DNA of 64,000 bases from Thiomicrorhabdus sp. (GCF_963677875.1 NZ_OY782570.1:124001-188000), one strand, 5' to 3'. Shown: positions 35,173 through 44,016, counted from the stretch's first letter. Notes: generated from the letters alone by a model not told the origin. Numbers and translations are program-made.

Positions 35173-35790
35173 ATGTCTTTTAGCACTATTAAGAATTTGT
35201 TTCTTGTTGGCTTGATGGGGATGACTCTATCGGGTTGTAGTTCACTGTTCGACGGTATTTGGGATGTTGATAAATATGCCTACAACGAACCGAATGATCC
35301 TCGTCTCGTCGATAAAGAGTATCAAAGTGGTTCGGAATTGGCCTTGCGTTCTAAAGGCGACGATGGCTCCGATTCGACCGGTGCTATGGGCGCGGGCAAC
35401 GGTGATGGAGATGCTGGAGCAATGAGTGCAATTGAAGCAGAAAAAGCACAGCTTCTGGCCTCGATTCGAGGAAAGGTAATTCATTTTGACTTCGACCGTT
35501 CAGTGATTCCGCCACATGAATATCAGATCATTAAAAACAATGCCCGCTATATGGCGTTGGAGCCGAATGCACGAGTAACGATTGAAGGGAATTGTGACGA
35601 GCGCGGAACTCGAGAGTACAACTTGGCTCTGGGTGAGAGACGTGCGGGTGCCGTTAAGGACGCTTTGATTGACGAGGGTGTCGATGCCAACCGTATTACT
35701 CTGATCAGCTTTGGTGAAGATAAGCCGGTAAATGATGCTCACAATGAAGCTGCATGGGCAGAAAACCGTCGCGCGGAATTTGTTTACTAA
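35173..35790 (+). CDS. pal: Peptidoglycan-associated lipoprotein Pal
   Basis: A 205-residue outer-membrane lipoprotein. Signal and lipobox: LFLVGLMGMTLSGC with Cys at about residue 17. An Asp/Gly/Ser-rich linker leads to the OmpA/Pal peptidoglycan-binding domain (VIHFDFDRSVIP, IEGNCDERGTREYNLALGERRA, ISFGEDKP, ENRRAEFVY). The start at 35173 has AGGAA upstream; a longer in-frame start at 34981 would overlap the small RNA terminator and bury the signal peptide. tolQRAB, its usual neighbours, are absent. Confidence 0.93.
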   Translation: MSFSTIKNLFLVGLMGMTLSGCSSLFDGIWDVDKYAYNEPNDPRLVDKEYQSGSELALRSKGDDGSDSTGAMGAGNGDGDAGAMSAIEAEKAQLLASIRGKVIHFDFDRSVIPPHEYQIIKNNARYMALEPNARVTIEGNCDERGTREYNLALGERRAGAVKDALIDEGVDANRITLISFGEDKPVNDAHNEAAWAENRRAEFVY

Positions 35791-35844
35791 AATTGCGTTC
35801 TGCTACCGTTGAAATATTTGAAATCATCTAGAAATAGATGAAGT

Positions 35845-35883
35845 AAAAAGCCTTTCTGCCTCTGTGGCCGAAAGGCTTTTTTT
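35845..35883 (+). terminator. Terminator after pal
   Basis: Stem AAAAAGCCTTTC / GAAAGGCTTTTT with a 13-base loop followed by more T residues. Confidence 0.9.
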
Positions 35884-35912
35884 GTTTACTCATATTCTTA
35901 AAGGGAAGATGT

Positions 35913-38552
35913 ATGTTGAACCAAGCCCCGAAGGTCAACTATTTAAAAGATTATCAAGCTCCGAAATTTCAGGTTGAGAAGGTGGAGTTACAGTTTGAGT
36001 TGGAGCCGAACCGGACACGGGTGATTAATCGAATGCAAATTCAGCTTACCGAACCGCAGCAAAGTCTCAAACTGGATGGCGAAAATTTATCTCTGATTTC
36101 GGTTTTTCTGGAGGGTGAAGAGATCACGGAGCAATGTACGTTAAGCGATTCTTCGCTTGAGGTGCCGGTAAAGAGTGAGCGCTTTGTATTGCAGATCGAA
36201 ACCGTGATCGATCCTCAAGGGAACACGGCATTGGAAGGTCTGTACCGGACCAGCGGAAACTACTGCACACAGTGCGAGGCGGAAGGATTTCGAAAAATCA
36301 CCTACTATCCCGACCGACCGGATATTTTGAGTTATTTCACGACCAAAATCATTGCCGATACCAAAGAGAATCGGGTTTTGCTGTCGAACGGAAATTTAAT
36401 CGAATCCGGTGAATTGGATGACGGCCGTCATTACGCCGTCTGGCACGATCCTTTTAAAAAGCCGTGTTATCTGTTTGCTTTGGTGGCGGGAAACCTTGAG
36501 TTTATTGAGGACGAATTCATTACTGCTGACCAGCGTTCGGTCACTCTGAGGATTTATGTAGAGCCAAAAAATATCGATCAGTGTGAACACGCCATGGAAT
36601 CTTTGAAGCGTTCCATGAAATGGGATGAAGAACGTTTCGGGCTGATTTACGATTTGGATATTTATATGATTGTCGCCGTCGATGATTTCAATATGGGCGC
36701 GATGGAAAATAAAGGATTGAACGTCTTCAATTCCAAATTCGTTCTGGCCAAGCCGGAAACGGCAACCGATATTGACTATGAAGGAATCGAATCTGTAATC
36801 GGTCACGAATATTTTCATAACTGGACCGGGAACCGCGTGACTTGCAGAGACTGGTTTCAGCTGACCTTGAAAGAGGGATTGACGGTATTCCGGGATCAGG
36901 AGTTTACAGCGGACATGCTGTCACCAGCGGTAAAGCGCATTGAAGACGTCAAGCGTCTGAGAACCAATCAGTTTCCGGAAGATGCCGGGCCGATGTCGCA
37001 TCCGATTCAGCCGCAGTCGTATATCGAAATGAATAATTTCTATACCATGACGGTATATGAAAAAGGCGCCGAAGTGGTTCGACTTTATCACACCATTCTC
37101 GGAGAAGAGGGCTTTAGAAAGGGGATGGACCTGTATTTTTCTCGTCACGATGGGCAGGCGGTAACCGTGGATTGTTTCCGTAATGCAATGGCGGATGCCA
37201 ATGGTGTGGATCTGCAACAGATGAGAGCCTGGTATTTGCAGGCGGGAACCCCGAAGCTGGAAATTGTCGCGGAGTATTTTCCCGAGTTGCAGCGTTATCG
37301 GATGAAGGTCTGTCAATCGTTGCCGAAAAGACACCCCGAAGCGTTCGACCCGTTGCTGATTCCGCTTAAAATGGCATTGTTTGATTCTGAAGGTGGCGTT
37401 ATTCCGTTGCATCCGGCGGAGGGTTGTTGTGATAAAGTCCGCTTGAATGCGGACGAAGCGATTTTGTTGCTTGATCAGGAGCAACAGTCATTTGAATTCG
37501 AAGCAGTTGCTGTTCAGCCGGTTCCTTCTCTGTTGAGAGGTTTTTCGGCTCCGGTGAAGCTGGTTTACGACTATTCTCAGGATGAGCTGGCTTGTTTGGC
37601 GGCGCATGACAATGACAGCTTTGTCCGTTGGGAATCAATGCAGACATTATCGCTTAATGAAATCAAACAGAATATTTCCCGTTTACAGCAAGGGGAAAAG
37701 CTGCAAATCTCTTCCGCCTATTTTTGTGCGTTCGAGAAAGTGCTTCAAGACGAGAAAGCCGATCCCGCCTTGATTGCCTTGGCGATTAATTTGCCCGATT
37801 TGACCTACATCGGAGAGCAGTATGATGTCGTTGATGTCGATGCCATCTACACCGTTCACAAGTGGCTCCGCGAACAGCTGGCGGTACGCTTTGAACCGTT
37901 GTTTGTCGAGCGCTATCGGAGCGTCAAGCATGATGCAGTTTATCGCTATGCGCGCGAAGACATTGCGCAAAGAAAATTGAAAAATGTCTGTCTGGCTTAT
38001 CTGTCCTTGCTGCAAGACGGTTTACCGCTTGTATTGGAGCAATGCGATGCCAAGCGTAATATGACCGATGTGCTGGCTGCGCTGGATGCGCTTTCACACC
38101 TGGATGTTCCGCAGAGGGATGAGCGGCTGCAGGATTTCTATCGGCAATGGCGTCACGAGGCGCTGGTTTTGGATAAATGGTTTGCCTTGCAGGCATCATC
38201 GCATCACATCCATGCTTTGGAACATGTCAAAGAGCTGATGGATCACCCGGATTTCACCATGAAAAACCCAAACCGCGTGCGCAGTGTGCTTGGGGTTTTT
38301 GGGCGCTTGAATCTGCTTGGCTTCCATCGACGTGACGGAGCCGGCTACGAGTTCCTTGCCGAGCAGGTTTTAAAACTGGATCGGCTGAACCCTCAGGTTG
38401 CCGCGAGAATTGTGGCGCCGTTTACCCATTGGAAACGTTATGACCCTGCGCGTCAAGACAGAATGAAGCGGGCTCTGCAAAGTATTGCTGCCAGCCAGAC
38501 GCTTTCCAAAGATGTGTATGAGATTGTCAGTAAATCTCTCTCCGAGAACTAA
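35913..38552 (+). CDS. pepN: Aminopeptidase N
   Basis: An 879-residue M1 zinc aminopeptidase of the gammaproteobacterial PepN type, cytosolic, trimming peptides. Active site: substrate-exopeptidase motif GAMENKGLNVF and zinc motif HEYFHNW with the downstream Glu in LKEGLTVFRDQEF; Tyr in NFYTMTVYEKGAEVVR. The long C-terminal helical domain is complete. The ATG follows AAGGGAAG. Single gene behind the pal terminator. Confidence 0.97.
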   Translation: MLNQAPKVNYLKDYQAPKFQVEKVELQFELEPNRTRVINRMQIQLTEPQQSLKLDGENLSLISVFLEGEEITEQCTLSDSSLEVPVKSERFVLQIETVIDPQGNTALEGLYRTSGNYCTQCEAEGFRKITYYPDRPDILSYFTTKIIADTKENRVLLSNGNLIESGELDDGRHYAVWHDPFKKPCYLFALVAGNLEFIEDEFITADQRSVTLRIYVEPKNIDQCEHAMESLKRSMKWDEERFGLIYDLDIYMIVAVDDFNMGAMENKGLNVFNSKFVLAKPETATDIDYEGIESVIGHEYFHNWTGNRVTCRDWFQLTLKEGLTVFRDQEFTADMLSPAVKRIEDVKRLRTNQFPEDAGPMSHPIQPQSYIEMNNFYTMTVYEKGAEVVRLYHTILGEEGFRKGMDLYFSRHDGQAVTVDCFRNAMADANGVDLQQMRAWYLQAGTPKLEIVAEYFPELQRYRMKVCQSLPKRHPEAFDPLLIPLKMALFDSEGGVIPLHPAEGCCDKVRLNADEAILLLDQEQQSFEFEAVAVQPVPSLLRGFSAPVKLVYDYSQDELACLAAHDNDSFVRWESMQTLSLNEIKQNISRLQQGEKLQISSAYFCAFEKVLQDEKADPALIALAINLPDLTYIGEQYDVVDVDAIYTVHKWLREQLAVRFEPLFVERYRSVKHDAVYRYAREDIAQRKLKNVCLAYLSLLQDGLPLVLEQCDAKRNMTDVLAALDALSHLDVPQRDERLQDFYRQWRHEALVLDKWFALQASSHHIHALEHVKELMDHPDFTMKNPNRVRSVLGVFGRLNLLGFHRRDGAGYEFLAEQVLKLDRLNPQVAARIVAPFTHWKRYDPARQDRMKRALQSIAASQTLSKDVYEIVSKSLSEN

Positions 38553-38580
38553 ACTTCAGGCCAGAAAAATTGGATTAGAA

Positions 38581-40020
38581 ATGCCGGCAATGATCGTAAA
38601 AAAAATGTCCTTGTGCAAAGTGCTTTGGATTCTTGCCGGAGCCATTCTGACGAATCCAATGGTCGCTTCTGCCGATCCAAACCGTTTTCAGGTATTTGAT
38701 TTGTCGAAGGAAAATAATTCTTCACAGGCGATGACGGCAGATCAGCTTGAAAAACAAAGCCGACAGCTGCAACAGGAAATTTATCTGTTGAAAGCCGAAG
38801 AAGCCCAGGCGAATGGCGATGATCAAGGTGCGCGCCTTCAGCTTGAAGCGATTGAGGAGGATGAAAATGCGTTACCTGAATTCGAGCAGAGAATTCAGGG
38901 CGTACGAGGATTTCTGGAACGAATTGGTCAAGGCGTGTCTCGCTGGTTCGGCGCAGAGCCGCAACGTCTGTTTGAATTCCCTTTAAATGATCCGGATTCT
39001 GTGACGGCGGTACTTTTGCCGATGTCGTCGCAGTACGCTTCGATTTCCAAAGCGCTGAAGCGCAGTATTGAAGAAAGCTTGCAGGCTTACGGTTATCCCG
39101 GGAAACTGATCTTCCTCGATACCGATCAGTTTTCGTCAGCGGCGGCTTTGTGGAATCTGCTGAAGAACTATCAACCCGATTTCATTTTCGGCCCGTTAAG
39201 CAAAAAATGGGTATCTGCATGGCAGCAGCTTGATGTGGGGGTTCCGGCTCTGTATTTTAATGAGCCAGCGGGTAAGCTGGCGGCCAACGAACGAAGTTTA
39301 CTGTTCGGAAAAAAAGGTGGTCTATTGCAACTTTTTGCCGTTCTGCAGAATGCGGATTATCGGAAAGTGCTGGTCTTATACGACGAAACTCCCTCGTCAA
39401 AAGCGCTGTTGAATCAATTCACGACGAATTGGAAAATTCTCAATCCCGGAATGCCTTTTGAATCCGAGCAATGGCGTTCGGAGAGCGTGAATTTTTTGGA
39501 GGAGCGTCTGCGAATTCAAGCTTCCGAGCAGCGTGCGGCGGTTTTGCGGAAAACTATTCAGCATTCGCTGGCGTTTTTTCCGCGGATTCGTCAGGATTTC
39601 GATGCGATTATTTCGCTTCTACCTTTGCAGAAAGCCATTCAGGTAACGCCTTTTCTAGAACTTTATCAGCAAAAGCGCAGCACCCATATCTGGTATCCTC
39701 CGGATTTACCGCCATCAGTTTTATTCTCGGACAGTTTGCCTGATTGGCAGAAAACATTGGCGCTTCTGCCATCTTATTATTTACAGAACCAGATGAATGC
39801 AGCTACGCCCGATCAATATGGCCTGTTTTCTGCTTTAGGTTCCACGGCAGTTGAAATAGCAACTTCGAAAAGTTTAAAAAGTGCTGAGAACCGTACTTTT
39901 GCGCTTGAAGAAGGTTGGGTCTGGTTGGATGATAAAGGCCGCTTTCAATATTTACCGGGAGCTTATTGGCTGAACAGGGGTGCTGTAAAACCTTTGATAA
40001 AAGGAGATGCGGCACATTAA
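38581..40020 (+). CDS. LppC/LpoA-like periplasmic protein
   Basis: A 479-residue protein with a signal peptide (SLCKVLWILAGAILTNPMVASA) that ends in a signal-peptidase I site, not a lipobox Cys. A helical, charged segment (about 45-110) precedes a type-I periplasmic-binding fold (about 125-400: VTAVLLPMSSQYASISKAL, FIFGPLSKKWV, VPALYFNEPAG, FPRIRQDFDAIISLLPLQ) like the C-terminal domain of LpoA, the outer-membrane activator of PBP1A. It is shorter than E. coli LpoA (678) and lacks the lipid anchor, so it may be a soluble paralogue. ATGs at 38581, 38590 and 38605 are all possible. It lies between pepN and the flagellar genes. Confidence 0.6.
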   Translation: MPAMIVKKMSLCKVLWILAGAILTNPMVASADPNRFQVFDLSKENNSSQAMTADQLEKQSRQLQQEIYLLKAEEAQANGDDQGARLQLEAIEEDENALPEFEQRIQGVRGFLERIGQGVSRWFGAEPQRLFEFPLNDPDSVTAVLLPMSSQYASISKALKRSIEESLQAYGYPGKLIFLDTDQFSSAAALWNLLKNYQPDFIFGPLSKKWVSAWQQLDVGVPALYFNEPAGKLAANERSLLFGKKGGLLQLFAVLQNADYRKVLVLYDETPSSKALLNQFTTNWKILNPGMPFESEQWRSESVNFLEERLRIQASEQRAAVLRKTIQHSLAFFPRIRQDFDAIISLLPLQKAIQVTPFLELYQQKRSTHIWYPPDLPPSVLFSDSLPDWQKTLALLPSYYLQNQMNAATPDQYGLFSALGSTAVEIATSKSLKSAENRTFALEEGWVWLDDKGRFQYLPGAYWLNRGAVKPLIKGDAAH

Positions 40021-40072
40021 GAAAGCAATCCGGAACGCTTGGCGTGACGGGTTGAAAAAGCAGGTGTGACGC

Positions 40073-41263
40073 GTGGCAAATAATCCAAAACAGTTTGATC
40101 CGAACGACCTTGATAGTATTGATGCCTTACTGGATGAGGTCAGTCAAAAAACCGACGATGCTGCGGAAATCGAGAAAAGCAGCAAAGAAGTGGTGCAGAC
40201 TTCGGAAAATTCGCCTCAAGACGTTGAGCAGCCTCCTGGGGATTTGCTTGAAGAACCGGACAATTCGACAGAAAGAGTAGAAGAAACGGCACTTGATGCG
40301 TCGCAGACGGCTGCCGAAACGGGTGCGCAAACATCTGCAAAAAACTCTGCAAAAGATTCTGAAACGCCATTGTCCCCGGCGGACAAAACCATTTCTGACA
40401 AAAAACCGAAAATGGCGAATGAGGGATTTTCCGAGGCGACGGACAATCTGGATAAAATTCCTCCTTCTTCCGTAGACTCCCGACCTGAAGCGCCGGACGA
40501 GCAAGATGCTCCGGTTGAACGTTTAAAGGAATTTGCCCATCAGACTGATGCTCGGCCGACTTCCTCTTCTCATTCCCCAACAAACGCCCGGAATGCCTAT
40601 GAACCGGTTTCCAAAAAGACGGTAATGCTCTTTTTGGGCGTGATCAGTGCGTTTTTAATGTTGCTTCTTGTGCTTTCCGTCTGGGTTCTGTGGGCGGTCA
40701 CTTCTGCCCCGGAGGAACAAAACCATCCCGACGAGTTTGAAACAATTCAACAGCTTCTAATGAAGCAGGCCGCACTTGGTGAAGCTAATTCCGAATATCT
40801 GCAGAAGCTTGATAAAAAACTGGATGGAATTCATTTCCAGCTTGAGCAGTTTAAGAGTAAAGCCGCCGAAGGCGATGGCCTTTCCTTGGATTTAATGTCG
40901 GAAAAGCAGGCTCAAGAGTCAGAGAAACAGGCCGATACAACAATTGACAGCGAAGAATATCGCAAGTTGAATGCTGAATTAATCTCGATTAAAGCGTTGT
41001 TGAAAGCCCAAAGCCGGCGTTTGGCCAAGGTCATGAGCGTAAACAATTCGCCGCCGGTTGTGGTTGGCGAGAGCAAGGTTCAAGATGATGCTGTTTTAAA
41101 GCGTTTGAACGGGATTGAACGCAGGTTGTCCCAGATCGCGGCCGAGATGACGGTGATTGAAAAATCCGTCAATCGTCAGGCTGCCGATGTGGAGTCTTAT
41201 GAATATAAGGGCCCCAAGCCGCCCAAATTCTATGAAGATAAGGTTATGGAGCCTTATCAATAG
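40073..41263 (+). CDS. Unknown single-helix membrane protein with acidic tail and coiled coil
   Basis: A 396-residue protein not recognised. Residues 1-180 are acidic and low-complexity (Glu, Asp, Ser, Thr, Pro) and probably disordered in the cytoplasm. One membrane helix follows at about 183-212 (VMLFLGVISAFLMLLLVLSV). The periplasmic part contains two predicted coiled coils (about 225-265 and 300-375, e.g. YLQKLDKKLDGIHFQLEQF and LKRLNGIERRLSQIAAEM). Start is GTG at 40073. It directly precedes flgP, so a role in the flagellar basal region is possible but unproven. Confidence 0.8.
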   Translation: MANNPKQFDPNDLDSIDALLDEVSQKTDDAAEIEKSSKEVVQTSENSPQDVEQPPGDLLEEPDNSTERVEETALDASQTAAETGAQTSAKNSAKDSETPLSPADKTISDKKPKMANEGFSEATDNLDKIPPSSVDSRPEAPDEQDAPVERLKEFAHQTDARPTSSSHSPTNARNAYEPVSKKTVMLFLGVISAFLMLLLVLSVWVLWAVTSAPEEQNHPDEFETIQQLLMKQAALGEANSEYLQKLDKKLDGIHFQLEQFKSKAAEGDGLSLDLMSEKQAQESEKQADTTIDSEEYRKLNAELISIKALLKAQSRRLAKVMSVNNSPPVVVGESKVQDDAVLKRLNGIERRLSQIAAEMTVIEKSVNRQAADVESYEYKGPKPPKFYEDKVMEPYQ

Positions 41264-41325
41264 AAAATAATAGGTAACGCTTACGGTAGATGAAAAATAT
41301 CGCTGAATTTCAAGGGAGAAAAACA

Positions 41326-41880
41326 ATGAAACGGACATGGGTTTTTGCACTGTTCGCCGGTGTGGCACTGAGCGGTTGTGCTTTGACGGAATCGATGGTG
41401 TCGGAGGGATCTGGTGCAGTTCAGGCTTCGGAAAATCAGGCATCGGTTCAGGTAAAACAATCGGTAATGAAGGTTACTGAGGTCAGCAAGCCAGAGTTGA
41501 TTAAGATTACCGGCATCGGTTACGGGGCGGAAGATACTTATGGCGGCTATACAACCGGGCAGCGACGCCTGCTGGCGATCCGTTCTTCAAAGCTGGATGC
41601 TTACCGTTCTCTGGCAGAGCAACTCTATGGCATTAAAATCGACAGCACCACGACGGTGGCTACCCTGACGGCCAAGAACGATAGTTTTCGGGCTCGTGTA
41701 AATGCACTGGTGCGTGGGGCACGAGTGGTCAGTGTGACGCCGATGGCTGATCAGAACTACGAAACCATTATGGAAGTTTATGTCGATAAACACTTTTTCG
41801 AAGAGGCATTTGTCTATCGTTCCGGGAGTTTAGCGGCATCGGAGGCCGAGCGGGTCTATAAGGTGAGTTCGTATGAATAG
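41326..41880 (+). CDS. flgP: Flagellar H-ring lipoprotein FlgP-like (LPP20 family)
   Basis: A 184-residue outer-membrane lipoprotein with lipobox LFAGVALSGCAL. The LPP20-type domain follows (ITGIGYGAEDTYGGYTTGQRRLLAIRSSKLDAYRSLAEQLYG, quoted here in part; key feature the AIRSSKLDAYRSL helix). FlgP forms the basal disk/H-ring around the outer-membrane part of polar flagella in Vibrio and relatives. The start at 41326 has GGGAG upstream. flgT, coding for another H-ring protein, is 4.1 kb downstream, and flgA, flgM, flgN and cheV lie between, much as in Vibrio; flgO is not seen. Confidence 0.85.
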   Translation: MKRTWVFALFAGVALSGCALTESMVSEGSGAVQASENQASVQVKQSVMKVTEVSKPELIKITGIGYGAEDTYGGYTTGQRRLLAIRSSKLDAYRSLAEQLYGIKIDSTTTVATLTAKNDSFRARVNALVRGARVVSVTPMADQNYETIMEVYVDKHFFEEAFVYRSGSLAASEAERVYKVSSYE

Positions 41881-41954
41881 CGCTTAAAGTCCGGCAAAGT
41901 CCTCGAAAAATTGAAAGATTAAATTCAGATAAAAAATATAAAACTGAGGCATTT

Positions 41955-42233
41955 ATGAAAAAAAAGGTGATAATCGCGATGTCGATTTTTCTGATCGCAT
42001 CCGCAACGGTTCAGGCTGCCAGTATCAGTAGTCGGGTCGGTAAACTCGAAAGACAGATGGCGTACCAGGCGTCCAAGTTGCAGAAAATGTCCGAAGGGCG
42101 CAGTGGTGAAGACCGTCAAGTTGAACTGAACCAAATTCAGTTAAGGCAGTTGCAGAACAAGATCGATGCGTTAAGCGAGAGGTTTCGAATGGAATCGATT
42201 GCACGTCAAAACAATCGCTACTCATTTCCCTAG
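41955..42233 (+). CDS. Small periplasmic coiled-coil protein of unknown function
   Basis: A 92-residue protein with a cleavable signal peptide (VIIAMSIFLIASATVQAAS) followed by a single heptad-rich helix (SSRVGKLERQMAYQASKLQK ... LRQLQNKIDALSERFR). Mature form is about 70 residues. It lies 74 bases after flgP in the same direction and likely belongs to that transcript. It may be a flagellar ring accessory; no family is recognised. Confidence 0.75.
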   Translation: MKKKVIIAMSIFLIASATVQAASISSRVGKLERQMAYQASKLQKMSEGRSGEDRQVELNQIQLRQLQNKIDALSERFRMESIARQNNRYSFP

Positions 42234-42379
42234 AGTTTTAAGGCAGCGTTTTAAGGCGTGTGCCGTGTTTGCTGATCGAAATCGGTTTTGAAAATGCGTT
42301 TTTAACCATCCACCATCCAGTTTATGAGCCCGTCCAAGGATGAAAATCTCTGGCGTCGGGTTGTCTGAGATGGGGGCGC

Positions 42380-42460
42380 ATGTCTGTATTCAAACGGTGG
42401 TTGGCCAAGCGGCGACACAAGGCCGCCCGCTTACAATCGGATGCCTGGAATCGGCATTGA
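42380..42460 (+). CDS. Putative 26-residue basic small protein
   Basis: A frame ATG-to-TGA of 27 codons coding for a very basic peptide (MSVFKRWLAKRRHKAARLQS then DAWNRH). A purine-rich GATGGGGG lies a few bases before the ATG. It sits in the 245-base gap between the flgP group and the convergent pilZ gene. It may be a real small protein or chance; there is no supporting family. Confidence 0.3.
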   Translation: MSVFKRWLAKRRHKAARLQSDAWNRH

Positions 42461-42478
42461 GGAGACAAAAGAAAAAGC

Positions 42479-43060
42479 TTATTGCTGGGCAGCCCGCTGT
42501 TGCTGGGCGAGTTCGATTTCTTTGGATTGAATGAAGTAAATCAGTTTGCGGCGATCTTCTTCTTTGAGGTTTTGGTAGCTGAGGGCAACTTTATAGCCGC
42601 TGCCGTCTCCCGGCTGAATATTAATCACCTCACATCTCACCAGAATCGGTTCTTCATCTTCGAGCGGTTTGAGCAGGAGATCCACCTTGTCGCTCATTTG
42701 AATGTGTTCATGGATCTGCATGGCGATACCGCCACCGCTCAGATTCACCTGCCGCTGTGGCAGGCTGGCGCTGAGTTGTTTCTGATCTACAGAGTCAAGC
42801 AGCAGGTTCAGCTTGGCATTCAAGGCGTTCAACGCATCAGCAACGATGGTGCTGCGACTTTGAATCTGTTGCAGAGCCTGTTCGAACTGCTGATCCAGCT
42901 GATGGATATTCTGGGTAAAAAATGCTTTCAGGTGTTCGCCGTTGTCAAATTGATCCGCTGGAAGCTGCTGGGCTTCTTCTTGATTCAGGATGCGATAACT
43001 GCACGGGAGGCTGACATCGATGCGAAAGTAGTTGCGTTGATCTTGGAGCGCGGTGTTCAT
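42479..43060 (-). CDS. PilZ-domain c-di-GMP receptor, flagellar (FlgZ-like position)
   Basis: A 193-residue PilZ protein. The c-di-GMP binding motifs are both present: RNYFR at residues 9-13 (RxxxR) and NLSGGG near 105 (NxSxxG). Between them is a helical insertion of about 70 residues with heptad character (LDQQFEQALQQIQSRS, ALNALNAKLNLLLDS), larger than in a simple PilZ fold. The order flgM-flgN-pilZ matches Pseudomonas, where FlgZ slows the flagellar motor when c-di-GMP is high. It follows flgN after 62 bases and should be cotranscribed. Confidence 0.85.
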   Translation of the reverse strand: MNTALQDQRNYFRIDVSLPCSYRILNQEEAQQLPADQFDNGEHLKAFFTQNIHQLDQQFEQALQQIQSRSTIVADALNALNAKLNLLLDSVDQKQLSASLPQRQVNLSGGGIAMQIHEHIQMSDKVDLLLKPLEDEEPILVRCEVINIQPGDGSGYKVALSYQNLKEEDRRKLIYFIQSKEIELAQQQRAAQQ

Positions 43061-43122
43061 AACATTGTGCCTTATAAATAATATCCGTCGGTTGCCGTCT
43101 TAGCATTCGCGGCGAAAGAAGT

Positions 43123-43608
43123 TTAAGCTTTTCCCAGGGACTTTCTGGTTGTGTCGCTTTGGGTGACGCCTTCGGGGCTGTAAAGCTTAACGCCTTTGTC
43201 CTTGCCGAAAACCAGATCGATGGCATGCTGGTTGATATTACTAAGCAATTTTATCGCCATTCCATTAGATTGGTTGAGGGTGTGGCAGGCTTCGGTCAGT
43301 TGTAGAATCGCCAGAACCGACTCTTGCTGAGATTCGGGCAGGCGCTCGAAATGCTGTAAGGAGAAAAGATCGGAAAGTTGAAGCGAAAGAGGGGAGAGCT
43401 GTTTGTTAATCTGTTCGGTAAGCAGATTCAGGGCTTCGGCTTGCTGTTGTTTGCCGCCGAGGACGGCGAGTACCTCCTCGGAGCGGTTTTTCTGAATGGC
43501 TTGCGCTTCTTGTTCCAGTGTGGAACGGAATTCACCCAATAGATGATGCAACTCGGCAAGTAGTGAGGGGACTTGCGATTGGTTGAAAAAATTATCCATC
43601 GGGCTCAT
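43123..43608 (-). CDS. flgN: Flagellar export chaperone FlgN
   Basis: A 161-residue all-helical cytoplasmic protein (LLAELHHLLGEFRSTLEQEA, LNLLTEQINKQL, NQSNGMAIKLLSNINQHA) of the FlgN family, which keeps FlgK and FlgL export-competent. It lies 9 bases after flgM. Two starts are possible (43608 or 43599); neither has a clear ribosome site, so translation may be coupled to flgM. Confidence 0.88.
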   Translation of the reverse strand: MSPMDNFFNQSQVPSLLAELHHLLGEFRSTLEQEAQAIQKNRSEEVLAVLGGKQQQAEALNLLTEQINKQLSPLSLQLSDLFSLQHFERLPESQQESVLAILQLTEACHTLNQSNGMAIKLLSNINQHAIDLVFGKDKGVKLYSPEGVTQSDTTRKSLGKA

Positions 43609-43617
43609 TCAGAATAT

Positions 43618-43926
43618 TTAACCTTTAGCCAGCATGTTTTCGGTCTGCATCAACTTACTGGCAACGCTGTCGGCGTTGACTTGATACGAACCGTCGGCAA
43701 TCGCTGCTTTCAATTCTGAAATACGCTGTGAATTATCGATTGGCATGCTTTCAGCCTTCGCTTGCAGTTCTTTAACCTGTCCAAGGCCGCCTGTCAAAGT
43801 CACCTTGTCCTCTCCTCCGCTAACCGCTGTTTCGACGCCGCTTTCTGCATTGGTCTGTGGTTTGGTCGGCGTTTCATTCGGTCGTGTACTCATTACCGAG
43901 TTATTTAAATTGTTGTTGACATCCAT
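43618..43926 (-). CDS. flgM: Anti-sigma-28 factor FlgM
   Basis: A 102-residue FlgM: a disordered Asn/Thr/Pro-rich N-terminus and a C-terminal sigma-binding region (QRISELKAAIADGSYQVNAD, SVASKLMQTENML). It holds sigma-28 (FliA) inactive until secreted through the finished hook-basal body. A sigma-28-type promoter lies at 43991-44016, giving the expected feedback loop. Confidence 0.92.
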   Translation of the reverse strand: MDVNNNLNNSVMSTRPNETPTKPQTNAESGVETAVSGGEDKVTLTGGLGQVKELQAKAESMPIDNSQRISELKAAIADGSYQVNADSVASKLMQTENMLAKG

Positions 43927-43990
43927 TTTTCTTTCCTCACATTATCAGCTATGTATTTTAACAGTATTGTTTTTATGCGCTACTCTGTTT

Positions 43991-44016
43991 GTATCGGCGC
44001 GAAACGAAAAACTTTA
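43991..44016 (-). promoter_or_regulatory. Sigma-28 type promoter for flgM-flgN-pilZ
   Basis: On the minus strand TAAAGTTT, a 10-base spacer, then GCCGATAC. Both elements are near consensus, but the spacer is one base shorter than the usual 11. It lies 65 bases upstream of flgM. Confidence 0.6.

Noticed and set aside
40035-40060. TTGGCGTG-like sigma-54 -24 element before the unknown gene at 40073
   Set aside because: The -12 position has TG instead of GC, so the GG-N10-GC rule is not met.
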